NCBI RefSeq assembly: GCF_020921035.1
Contig: NC_063154.1
Location: 17,457,861 to 17,521,860, forward strand
Reading direction: 5' to 3'
Length of the DNA stretch: 64,000 nucleotides
Source: Rhodamnia argentea
Lineage: Eukaryota > Streptophyta > Magnoliopsida > Myrtales > Myrtaceae
The first letter of the stretch is position 1. Every line of letters starts with the position of its first letter. Made by a program: the position numbers and the translations under genes. Below, one piece after another: positions 49,239-59,949 of the stretch. The notes beneath the pieces were generated by a model that worked only from the letters and a program-made list of their open reading frames with translations, did no database searches and was not told where the DNA came from.

Positions 49239-50844
49239 GGGCATGCTTCCGACCGTATTCGCTCAAAGGTGAGCCATTTCTCCAGGTGTTCCTTCTCAGT
49301 TTTTGGTATCTGCTGTACTTTGTCGGTGTAAATTGAAGAATTTCATGGAAAAATGTAGCTTCAAAGCTTGATAATATTCCTGTGAAGCCATCTGATCTAA
49401 TAGGAATTACAGGTTTTGATGGAGTGGTGCACTAGGCACGTTTGCTTAGCTTTTTGCCTCACTGCCAAGTTAAAAGCATGATGCATCCTTTTGACCTCCA
49501 ATCATAGTTCCTGTGCCACCATTGAAACGTTTCCTTGATCTTAATCTGTGCTTCCTATGGAAGTCAAGCAACAAGTAGGACATTGATTAAATATCGTTGC
49601 TTGCCTAAGTATGAGAGAAATTTTTTGTCATTGTTCCACCAACAACTGCATCAAAAGCCTGTTCTCTTTTTCCTGGACACTTCACTAGTATCTGCTGTCT
49701 ATAGGGCACGGAAATTCTCAGACATCAGCAACATGAATGATCTGTCTAAAAGCAATTACATTTTGTCTTAGGGTGTAAAGAAGCAGATAACTAGAAGGTT
49801 CATAGCGGACATATTTCCGTGTTCTATAACGTGACAATATTTTCTACGTTTTTCTGCAGCCGTATGTTCTTTTGAATAACGACGTAGAATTTAAATCTTG
49901 CAAGAGAAGATACTTCTTGTACCAATTAACTATAATATCAAATATCGCATGTTGATTGCTGCAGAACCTCTATATTTCGAGCTCTGAAACTCATCTTATA
50001 TTTATTTAGTGATGTACATGAGCTGCTAGACTGACTAAATTGTTTTTTTTTTTGGTAAGGCTAGACTGACTAAATTGTTTGAAGCATTGTGCTTCTAGAT
50101 TCCAAGTCAACATTCATCACGAGAGTTTGCCCCATGTTTAGTGCCACTCCTGTAACTTCATTTTCAGAATCTGAGTGAAAAGGATAGCGAAACTCCTGAA
50201 TCGCTAAATTGCTAGATTTTTGCTTTCTTTCTCTTGGTTAAAATTGTGAATTTCTGGTTGAACCTCTCTGACAATATTTTGGCTCCTTGGATGCATTTTC
50301 CAGGTCAAAGTACGGGACACCAACTATTAGCATCCTATGCTCAGCTACTGGTGTTGTGTTCTTGTCATGGATGACTTTCCAAGAAATCCTGGAATTCCTG
50401 AATTTCCTCTACTCCATCGGCATGATCCTCGAGTTTGCTGCTTTCATAAGATTAAGGATAAAGAAGCCGGACCTGCATCGACCATACAGGGTACCATTGC
50501 AGACATTCGGGACGACGATGCTCTTTGTGCCTCCAACCCTGCTGCTGGTGCTCGTAATGTGCTTGGCTTCTGCAAAGACATTCCTAGTGAGCGGAACGGT
50601 TTTTTTGGTGGGTCGCTTATTGTACCCTTTGGTGATTCATGCGAAAGATAAGAAATGGGTCAGTTTTGAAGGACAAGAAGGATTGCCCCCGGATAATAAT
50701 CAAGTTGGCCATTATGTCGAATCGAAATTACCACAGGAAGACACAGATGATTCAACAGTTACCCTGCTTTCAGAATCGGCATCATCCAAGACACAGCAGG
50801 ACCTTTCTTCAGTTGTGGTTGAAGAAGTCCTAAAACTAGAGTAG
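49239..50844 (+). pseudogene. PUT transporter fragment (end of exon 1, intron, exon 2)
   Basis: 49239-49268 is the last ~10 codons of PUT exon 1, 49269-50303 the intron, and 50304-50844 exon 2 with all 180 codons open. Relative to 41007-41547 I count six amino-acid changes (A to T, C to F, L to R, R to S, A to G, P to S). One, Leu to Arg in a membrane segment (VGRLLYP), would be disruptive. The first ~315 residues and the promoter are absent, so it cannot make a transporter. A NAC exon 1 lies upstream, but splicing to it would be out of frame. Confidence 0.88.
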
Positions 50845-53269
50845 GAGGTAATTTTCCCAATTTTGTCTTCTGTCCATGTAGTAGGAAATAATTTGAAAAA
50901 GAAATAGTAAAGATAAGTGACTGATCGAAAAGGCTGATATTACTCTCGGGGCGTACCGCTTTGTGTAAATTTTATGCCGCGTGCCAGAACTTGCAAGACA
51001 AAACTGGTTATAGATCATGAGTTAGCAGCTTCTCATTATGTCAGTGTCCTGAGACCGAACTCTCGACCGGAATTCGTTTCCGCGGTTCATTGAGGTTTCC
51101 CAAATGCAAAACTTAATGAAATCTTCTCAGCATGTGCCATTGAAAAGTTTCTCCCTTCTTGTAGAGAGTCACGGACAAGTCTGCGGCGAGAAGAAAAGGT
51201 TGTTACATGATATTTGTAGCTTGGGTTGTCTGATGCAAAGCAAAGGTAATGAATCAGTTCATCAATCGTTGGTCCCTCCTCCTAGTTTTCCTCCGCTCAC
51301 TTTCCCAAACAAAAGCATTGAAATTTCGATTCAAGTAGCTGACATGAGCTTAATCTCGAGTAAATGGGTCTTCTGTCTCCTACGATTTTGATTCACATAG
51401 TTAGTAAACCGTTAAACAGCTCGTGCCTCGTTGTCTAGTCACGGCACACCTCATTTGGAGAGACCTCTTGGCTGCTAATATCTTGGTGGAGCTGCGATGG
51501 TGAGCTCGATAACCTTGGACTTGCGGATCGCAGGTGATGGGAAGTTGTCATGGCTTAAACCAAACATTCCATAGTGGCTACGAGATGCTTGCGCTGATAG
51601 CCCCTCCCTGTTCTTTTACTATCCATAATTGACCAACTTCGTAATCGGACCGGACAATGTACATAGGCCGAAAGGCCCAGAAGCATAATAGAGTACACAA
51701 AGCTATGGAAGTCCCATAAAAATACATACAAGAGCAAAGCCCGGAAAGGCCCACGTGAAGGGTCTAAAGAGTGAGTTTGAAATTTGAATGCGCTGAACTT
51801 TTTCTCTATATGTATAATTAACATTATCAAAACCGAATTTTTTTTTTTGGGACTTCTAAAAGGTCAAAGCAACTTTTGTACTATCTCCTGAAAATGCAAA
51901 TTAATATAAGACCAATTTTAAGATTTCAAGTATTTTACATTAGAAAAAAGACAACATGGCCATTGGCCAAAATAAAAAGTAAAAGTCACCCTGAACAAAC
52001 TGTTATTAAGTATACCAACTGAGCGCGCGAGAATACTCATTAAAGTAGACAACATTAACACTCTAGTGGGAGAACCGAATCAAACCAAATGCATGACGGG
52101 GCTTTGCGGTTTGTTTCTTTGAAAATGAGTGATTTGAAACACATTTTCAAGAGAATGATATCTTCTTTTGCTTACAAAAATGAGTGAACAAACAATAATT
52201 TTGTTATCTACACAAATGTTTAGACATTATTGCCTTTGCCAATAATGAAAAGAAAATATTTTTATCATCTATGAAAATGTCTACATAAATTATTGTCTGT
52301 ATTGAAATTTATTGACTAATTATTTCAAGTAATAGATACGATTATTTTCAGGAAAATATTTTTCAGGTAATTCATTTTTCGCTAAACAAATGAAGTCATA
52401 ATGTCTTTTGATGATGTGCACAAATGTGCATTGGTTTTGAATTAAATGAATTTTCATATCGAGCACATAGCTTCTCAAAACCCTAGTTTTTGTGAGGAAT
52501 GGCACCCCGATTCCAAGAAAATAACCAAGCGAAATTAATCGGATGGACTCAACTGGTACTAATGCAAAAAGTTTTAGGATTAAATTGGTCCAATTAAAGT
52601 ATTTAGGACTGAATTAAAGTGATTATGACTGAATTAGTATCAACACAATAGATTTAACACTTTTTTGGTACTTTCTCGTAAATTGTCCATTGTGGTTCTC
52701 TGTTATCTTCTTGTTGACTCGATCTTGCCGATTCTGAAACTCGTCCTTTTGATGTTGGGAGATTTGGTTCTATAAGTCCATTTTGGTCTCATAAGCGACA
52801 CCGCATCTCTTGCTCATCACTCACACTTACTTCCAAGAGCATGCTCACACCAAATAATTCTGATTTCGGTTTCTTATCCTCTTTATTTTCGGAAACGTGA
52901 TTGATTCGAGAGAGTTAACATTAAATATCTTTTGAAACGGGTTGGGCTCATTTGTAAACAAAAGAGGATTTGGAATCATTTGAATTTTGTTGGATAAAGC
53001 CATTACCGATCTACTAAACTTGTACAATTTTTCCAATCAAGTCCCTAAATGTTTGTTTGTTTGTTTGTTTTTTTTTTAATGAAACTTGAGTCTTCGACCT
53101 ATGTGCTCTTCTTCCTTCATGTTAGTCCTTCTATGAAAAATATGATCATCATCTTGTTAATTTTTCGTATGACTTTGATACATAAGAGAATAGGTACTGT
53201 GGTTTTGATATTGGCTACTCCATGTTTGGTCGGAGAAAACAGCAAACTTAGATAGGTGGGATGACTTGC
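50845..53269. other. intergenic 3' of the PUT fragment, no gene seen
   Basis: Duplicate of the flank at 41548-44010, with several small deletions (for example a ~110-base loss near 51580-51590 relative to 42290-42340 and around 51895). No coding segment recognised. Confidence 0.5.
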
Positions 53270-53278
53270 TCATTTAAC

Positions 53279-53857
53279 GGGAGAAGTGTCAATAAAGTCC
53301 TAAACTTATTACATTAGTGCCAATTCAGTACTAAACCTTTTGTATTGGTGTCAATTTAGTCTTAAATTTTTTATATGCATGTCAATTGAATTAATCCGGA
53401 CAATTTTGGCCGAAAATTGTTCACGTGGACATCGATTGTCCTACGTGACACAGGTAGCGCTAACTTGGATTTTTTTTAATATTATTCTAATATTTTAAAT
53501 AATTTTTAAGGATTTTTTTGGTTTTTTGAAAAATATTTTTAAAAATTATTTAAAATATCAAAAAAATATTTAAAAAATCCACGTTAGTACCAACCATACC
53601 ACATAGGATAATTGACGTCCACGCCAGTGATTTTCCATCAAAATGGGCCGAATTGACTCAATTGGCATAAAGCAAAATATTTAGTACTAAATTGGCACTA
53701 ATGTAAAAGGTTTATGACTGAATTGGCACTAATAAAATATTTAGGACTTAATTAGCACAAATACAAAAGATTTAGGACTAAACTGGCATCAAAAAAAGGT
53801 TTATAACTAAATTGGCACTAATTCAATAGGTTCATGACTTTTTTGACACTTTTCACC
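53279..53857. mobile_element. Mutator-like MITE with 9-bp target duplication
   Basis: 579 bp. The ends GGGAGAAGTGTCAA... and ...TTGACACTTTTCACC are inverted complements with mismatches. TCATTTAAC flanks it on both sides (53270-53278 and 53858-53866), a 9-bp duplication typical of Mutator-like elements. The interior has repeated 'GACTGAATTGGCACTAAT'-type words and no transposase. The first block copy has the single uninterrupted TCATTTAAC at 44011-44019. Confidence 0.88.
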
Positions 53858-53866
53858 TCATTTAAC

Positions 53867-54768
53867 CGATTCGGATGGGTTCGTGCAGGCCTACTTTGAC
53901 TTGAACCTGTTGGTGGGCCTAGACAAAGTTTCTTGGTTTGGTCCATTGGCGGGCCCAGCCTGGACAAGGGCCTTGAGGCCTAGGCGTTAAGAGGTTAAAA
54001 ATAATCCCTAACTTCTAGTACAGCAGAGCAAATAGTGTGAAGAGTGAAAAAATCAACTTATGGCTAAAATTTAATTTCTAGAGCACAAGTGTTGCTATGC
54101 GCACCCTGAGATTTTACCCAGAAACCTCTAAACAGACCGATGCTATTAAGGGTAATATGCTCCAGGATGAATCAGTCTCCAACCCTAGAAGTAGGAACCG
54201 ACCCTATAAGCTCCGGTTCCTGAAGAATGAAATCGAGAATCGAATCGACCGGCCGGTTCTTCAAAGTGAAATGGCAAGTCTATATGCATAATCATCCAGG
54301 TCACTACTAATTGTCCATAGACGGGCACCATATATATCGGCTAATGATGAGTCTTTACAGACTTTGGTCATAAGAGCTTTTACTTTGTTTAACTTTGACC
54401 TGTTATGGAGATTAGAAATTCATCCTAAGGCGACGGATCTTCCTTTATTCTTCGTAAACCAATCACTTGTTGTTCATGTCTTCTTAGCGAATGCGATGAA
54501 GATTCGCCACACTCTGCACTAGCAAGGACTGAGAATCTAATAAAGTGAATAAATTATTGACTACGTGGACACACATCAAGGGGTTGTAGATAATGAATCA
54601 ATGGTTTTTTCATAATGCTCCAACCCATTCACTATCCACAATGGATGTTTACTTAAGTAAAAATTAATTCACGCGACGTTGCGCCGTCTTTTGATAGCCA
54701 CGTCAGCTGGGCTTGGCCGAATTTTATGCCGGAAGAATTTGGTTAGAAAAATCGGAAAGAATAAGAAC

Positions 54769-54771
<3 letters not shown>
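53867..54771. other. intergenic with hAT-like scraps
   Basis: 53867-54030 continues the block homology but relates to the first copy partly in inverted order. 54090-54290 has hAT-like words (GCGCACCCTGA, GGAACCGACC, CGACCGGCCGG). An open frame at 54097-54291 is a by-product. No gene. Confidence 0.4.

Positions 54772-54831
<60 letters not shown>
54772..54831. repeat. (GA)n microsatellite
   Basis: About 29 uninterrupted dinucleotides. Confidence 0.95.
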
Positions 54832-54833
<2 letters not shown>

Positions 54834-54838
54834 TTAAT

Positions 54839-54986
54839 AAAGTAAATGTTCAAAGCTTTTTGACCGAATACTTAAACGGGTCTGATGATCCAAAGTCCAA
54901 CAAACTTAGTCTAAAGTAAATGTTCAACGCTTTTTGACCGAATACTTAAACGGGTGTAATGATCCAAAGTCCAACAAACTGAGTCT
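54839..54986. repeat. 74-bp tandem repeat
   Basis: AAAGTAAATGTTCAA at 54839 recurs at 54913, with GACCGAATACTTAAACGGGT in both units and only a few substitutions. Just 3' of the TIR-NBS gene. Confidence 0.85.
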
Positions 54987-55236
54987 ATTGAATCCACGCG
55001 AATAGGGAAGACTTGTTTACACGAAAGTCAACCATTTCTGTTTCAGGATTTCCATTTTCATAGGAGAATATTCCTTCGTGCCCCACCTCGCATCCGTATA
55101 TCTTGTTCTTCAGGCTCTGCGAGACCAGAACCTGGAAACTAGCTTCCACAGCGCCTGCCAACTCACAGACGTGACATGGCTGCGCCGTGCGAAAAGCCTC
55201 CTTAACTCCTCCGATAGATGTCCAGCCGGTCCACAA
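54985..55236 (-). pseudogene. alternative-frame continuation after the TIR-NBS stop
   Basis: In another frame the sequence stays open across and 126 bp beyond the exon-3 stop (ending ...MVDFRVNKSSLFAWIQ). It overlaps the last ~40 codons of exon 3. This may be the 3' end of a longer ancestral TNL gene, read through a frameshift and a large deletion of the LRR; I do not recognise the segment. Confidence 0.3.
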
Positions 55237-57145
55237 TGAGGAACATCATCAGCCATTAGAAATAGCCTGAGCTTCTTCATCTTCTTGAACGAGTCTGCAT
55301 TCAAGATCAAGTCTTCTACATCAACCTTGCCTAGCTTAATTCCTTCAATCGCATCTGTTCCCTGTTAGAGTGAAAATAAAAATCAATTATGCGTGTCAAA
55401 GAGACAACAAGCTTAAATCTAAGAATAATGTTTGCATTTGTATTAAAACCGTGATAGTCTATAACACCAGCAGTTTCTAAATGAAGATGTGTTCATCTTA
55501 CGAGGAAAGGAGAGATAGAGGACTTATATTAGGTTATACAACCTTCCGTACGACAATAAACACGAAATAAAGATCTCAAACCCTAGTTTCTTGCTCAAAG
55601 CCCTAATCAGTAAAAAAAAAAAAAATTGCATATGTTTCTCTTCTAGTCATGCAATATAAAGTTTTCTTACATCCCATGTTATTGCGAAGTCCACAAAAGG
55701 AAGATATACGTATGTGATGTTCAAATTAACTTTTATTTTTTAGGATAAGCTTGAACTTTTACCGAGTTTTGCCTAACCACTTGTAGAGCATCCTCATGAC
55801 GCCATAATCTGCTTCGTTTGCTGGAATTTTCAGGGCACTCTTGAATCACGATTCGTCTACCCATTTCTTGAAGCAAATCATGCATCCATATCTTATTATT
55901 TTCATCGATTGATATGAGCGACTTTTGGATTAGAATCTCCATACCACTATTGGCATGGATACCACAAAGGTTTAGGCACTTGATGGTCTCTTCTTTGTCA
56001 TATCTATTAAGAAAACATGCGATGTCGAGAAAGATCGTCCTCTCATTGGCCTCTAAACCATTGATAACGATCCTCAATATATCATGAACCTTTCCCCGAG
56101 GGATTTCTTTCAGTCGATCGAAAGCTCCTTGCCATTCTTTGACGCTTTTGCCGCTCAAGAAAGAACCCATCACGGTGAGAACCAAAGGAAGCCCTTTGGA
56201 AAAATTAGTGAAGCAATTTGAGAGCATCTTATAATCACTTTTGGGATATCTTTCTTGGAATGCATTCCAACTGAAAAGCTCGAGAGCTTGATCATCCTTC
56301 AGTGCTTTTACCTTATAGATTTCCCTGTGAAAACCGATTAAGGTTTCTTCGTGTCGAGGGATCAAAATGATTCTACTTCCCAAGCCAAAGTTTATTGCCT
56401 TGATCAGGTTGCTCAGTGGCTCCAAGAACCCTTCAACATCATCAAACACCAGCAAAACTCTCTTGTTGTGAAGCTTACTTCTCATGAAGTTCATTACTTC
56501 ATGAATATCATCACCAAACTCCAAAACTCCGTCACCGAGAATGTCACTAAAAAGGGTCTTCTGCATTTTGGAGAGGCCATCTTGGCTCGATATGTCCTTA
56601 ACTTTTGTGAGAAAGCAACTCCGATCAAATTGATCTGCAATGCGGTCATACAAAGTTCTCGCAAGTGTCGTCTTACCTATTCCGCTAACTCCCGAAATTC
56701 CCACGATTCGGACCTCCTCAACCTCTAATTGGAGTAAGGAGTACAAGGCTTGTACTTGAGAGTCTAACCCAACCGGATGGAAAGCAAACAGATCCGTGCC
56801 CGAGTGGCTAAGTCTTCTTGAGATTTTTTCCACAACGGACTGGATGAATTCCGCTTCAAGCCTGCAAATTGTCAACAACTAAAGGTGTTACTCTCGTTAT
56901 TCGCGCTAGTAAAAGACGAAGAAAAGATCACTCAGAATCTCAGATGATATCTAAATTTAATATTCAATATCTAAAAAGGAAAAGCTCTTTCTTCTACTTT
57001 CAGTTGATTGGAATGTCACGTGTCTTTATCTTGCACATGTCATGCCCTCTTTCTAAGATGGTGACTTCATGCTAATTATGAGAATAAAATATTCATACAT
57101 GCCTCCCTCCTCTTTTAACTCAAAACATTCCAATATTTCCGACGC

Positions 57146-57176
<31 letters not shown>

Positions 57177-58433
57177 TAAAAAGATAGAAGAGAAACAAGC
57201 TGGAGGCTGAACTTGCTTCTAAACCCTAACTAGTTACCATTGCCCAGAAAATACGAAGACTAACAAAAACCTTCTTTACAACCGAACTCTCTTCACCCCC
57301 CCTCTTTTTTTATCATTCCGTAGTGGAGAGTTTAGGCGGTGAAGGGAAGGGTTGCATCACAGCTGGGGTTTAACCAGGAATGGACATGGAAGATGTCCCA
57401 TAGGAAAAGAAGCCCATATGCTTTGGAATTTCTTTAAGCTTGAGGGACGAAGTGAGGAGAAGGCAGTTGTATTTTTCGTTCAGTGATCAAACACAATATG
57501 GAACGAGGGTTACAACTGGAAAAAATGGGACATACATCAATTCTTTTTCTTTTCTTTTAACATTTAATGGAAGGTTATCTATCATTTTATTTAGCTGAAC
57601 ACTTGGAAGCAATTTGCTAAATATCTCTTTGATGAGTCAAACAATTGAGTAGGAGCCCATTCTAGGAAAGTTCCTTATCTAGACCAAAGAGATGGATTTT
57701 AAGAGCAAGTTTTTATTTCATGGACAAAATAAGTAACTTCCCCTAGGAATACTCTCAGGAAAACGCATAAGAGAGAAAGTTAGTACCTGTTTCCAAGAGA
57801 CCAACCTGTGAGATTGCCAGCTTTTCGGAGAGCCTCTCTCCACTTCCGAACCTTGTCGGCATTCTCCTGCCCGAAACCCTTCTCGCTTTGGCCAATTTGC
57901 TTGAAGAGTCCAACCTGCTCACGCATCTCTCTGGGGTCGACGCCCACAAAAATGGGGAACACCAGCAGGCCTTTCTTTTCCTTGCACTCGAGGATCTTAT
58001 CCAGCTCGTCCAGGCACCATGGCGAGGAGGCAAAGGTCCGAGAGATCACCATGATGGCACTCCTTGACCGCTCGATCGCTTCGTTGATTGCCGGTGCAAT
58101 CTCTAGCCCTCGTTCCATTCTGCGGTCTACAAAGACCCTTATCTCGTTCCGCTCGAGTGCGACATGTAAGTGGCTCACGAAGTTGCACGTATCGGCCTGT
58201 TTATAACTGATGAACGTGTCGTGAAGCCAGCGAGAGGTAGAGGAGGGGGGCAAGTAGAGCTGTGGCCTGGCTGTTAGGCTACGCTTGAGAGAAGAGGAGT
58301 GGAGTGGAGAGAAGGAAGGGAAAGAGATGGGAGGGGATTGAGATTGGAATTGTGAGGTTCTCTTGCTCAAGAGGCTTGGATACAATGGAGGAGGGGAAAG
58401 CTGGCGCTTGAGCTGGCCAAATTGGATCATCAT
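55110..58433 (-). CDS. TIR-NB-ARC resistance-type protein with vestigial LRR
   Basis: Three exons on the minus strand: 58433-57787, 56861-55763 and 55361-55110, giving 665 residues in consistent phase. Residues ~1-68 are a Ser/Pro-rich extension. TIR domain ~70-210: HDTFISYKQADTCNFV, then IEVFVDRR-like strand, then SSPWCLDELDKILECKE, which keeps the Glu of the WCLDEL motif used for NAD hydrolysis in plant TIRs; the usual G-x-D-T-R is QADTC. NB-ARC: P-loop GISGVSGIGKTTLA, kinase-2 RVLLVFDDVEG, GLPLVL, and MHD in WMHDLLQEMGRRIV. Exon 3 starts with the normal linker GTDAIEGI and NADSFKKMKKLRL, reaches HLSEELR, then runs into unrelated residues and a stop. A full LRR is missing, so ligand recognition is probably lost; it could act as a TIR-NBS helper or be a pseudogene. 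Confidence 0.88.
55364..55762 (-). other. intron 2 of the TIR-NBS gene
   Basis: 400 bp AT-rich intron with donor TCG|GTAAAA and acceptor CTAACAG|GGA, at the position usual for the NB-ARC/LRR intron in TNL genes. Confidence 0.85.
56862..57786 (-). other. intron 1 of the TIR-NBS gene
   Basis: 925 bp between the TIR and NB-ARC exons, including a (GA)n tract at 57145-57172. 56975-57140 recurs as a diverged copy at about 59575-59760. Confidence 0.85.
57145..57172. repeat. (GA)n microsatellite in TIR-NBS intron 1
   Basis: About 14 dinucleotides. Confidence 0.9.
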
Positions 58434-58544
58434 CTTACTAGAAGTCGCCTTTCAATAACAATCAAAGCAGAGAAAGAGCTGTACCGAGCAAGCTCCCTTG
58501 GAACTTATTTATTACTGATTCAAATTCTGAGCGAGTCATCCTTC

Positions 58545-58640
58545 TCTCTCCCCCTCTCTCTCTCTGTTTTTGTCCATTTGCTCTCTCTCTTTTTCTCTCT
58601 CTGTTTTTTTCCATTTGCTCTCTCTCTCTCTCTCTCTCTC
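58545..58640. repeat. CT-rich tract 5' of the TIR-NBS gene
   Basis: Interrupted (CT)n blocks with two copies of TTTTTCCATTTGCTCTCTCT-like units; on the minus strand it is GA-rich and lies ~110-200 bp upstream of the TIR-NBS start. Confidence 0.85.
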
Positions 58641-59949
58641 ATTTGCTCCAACTTGACGTGTCACGTTGATCACTCCCCATACAAATTGTGATATATTTCT
58701 GTGAGATCCGGCCATATGTTTTGTGTGCCCTTTTCTTCGAAATATGAACCACACTACTGGTAGAACCTCAAACGAGTCAAAGTGGAATCATTGTGTCTTC
58801 TAGTCCTGTTATCTATCTCATTTGGTCTCGCCACCTAAAATTTTCTCAATTTTAGACTGATGGGTTACCAAGCCTTTAAGCCTAGCTCAAACTCTCCCAA
58901 GTCCATACTGATTCACGACTTATAATTCAAGTGTTTAACATGCAAATCAATTTCATTCGAAATCGTCATTAATCAGTTTACAGTAGGTTGATTAGATACC
59001 TAAGTAAAATAACGGGAGGATTATCTTACTCTTATGAACCAGAGACATGAACTTGGTTACGCTAGGTTTCTCTAACACTTTTTCAGTATCATTGAAAAAA
59101 TATTTTGCTGGCAATTTGGATTCATTTTAGGACCTAATTCCTAACATGTGAAAAATGTCCATGTGGGTGCATAATCATAAAAAAAACACCCAATAATCAA
59201 TGCTATGAATTGGTATGGATCTCGCTTGTAAACTAAGAGTATCCGGAAAATCTAACTGGACAACAAAAGTTATGGGATTTTTTACCATCATGAAACAAGT
59301 GGAAAACGAAATTCAAAACCAAAGGGAGTATCCATAAGTAGCTAGTTATATCGCCTGTTCTTTGTAATGTTTCAAGTACTTGCATAATGCTTATGAATGA
59401 AGTTCTTCGCCATTTTATTGGTCACTTTGACGTTGTCTACTTCGATAATATTCTCTAACAATTTACTGGAATGTAAGAGGTTGAAATGTGCTCCCATAAT
59501 AGTGGCACATCTCCACCTCTTTCATGTTGGATTTTCCTTAACTTTTCTCCTTCTTATCTTGTTTTTTTTAAATAAAAAGGAAAGACTCTTTCTTCTACTT
59601 TCAGTTAATTGGAATTACACAAATCTTTATCTTGCACATGTCATGCCCTTTTTCAAAATATTACTATACCTTTTCCAAAAATTCATGTCCATTATGTGGA
59701 TAAAATATTGAAACATGTCTCCCTCCACTTTTAACGTAAAACATTCCAATACTTCCGACAAAAAAGAATCCCAATATGACATGTCGACAATAAAATATGC
59801 TATTAGAACTACTGAACAAAATATCCATGAAGATTAATGGCTATAATCAAGACCCACGTAGTTGATGAAGAGTTTTAGTCTAATGACATGCTAATGTCAA
59901 TTGAAATTGGACTCAAGATTTTATCTAGTCAAAATTAAACCACCGAAAA
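58641..59949. other. intergenic; contains a diverged TNL intron fragment
   Basis: AT-rich. 59575-59760 matches TIR-NBS intron 1 (56975-57140) in the same orientation (CTCTTTCTTCTACTTTCAGT, CTTTATCTTGCACATGTCAT, AAAACATTCCAATA). No TIR or NB-ARC exon is visible beside it. Confidence 0.5.

Larger units (their letters stand above)
44460..49241. repeat. segmental duplication, second copy, left part
   Basis: Copy of 25098-29924, including hAT MITE, NAC scrap, hydrophobic frame and NAC exon 1. It ends at the GGG 49239-49241, where sequence switches to the PUT part. Confidence 0.9.
49239..53278. repeat. segmental duplication, second copy, right part
   Basis: Copy of 39936-44019. It begins at the GGG junction with the NAC part and ends at the MITE insertion at 53279. 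Confidence 0.9.

Noticed and set aside
54713..54919. Open frame through the (GA)n tract next to the TIR-NBS gene; similar frames at 4544, 12329 and 62295
   Set aside because: Dinucleotide repeats remain open in several frames and encode poly(Arg-Glu) or poly(Leu-Ser); not genes.
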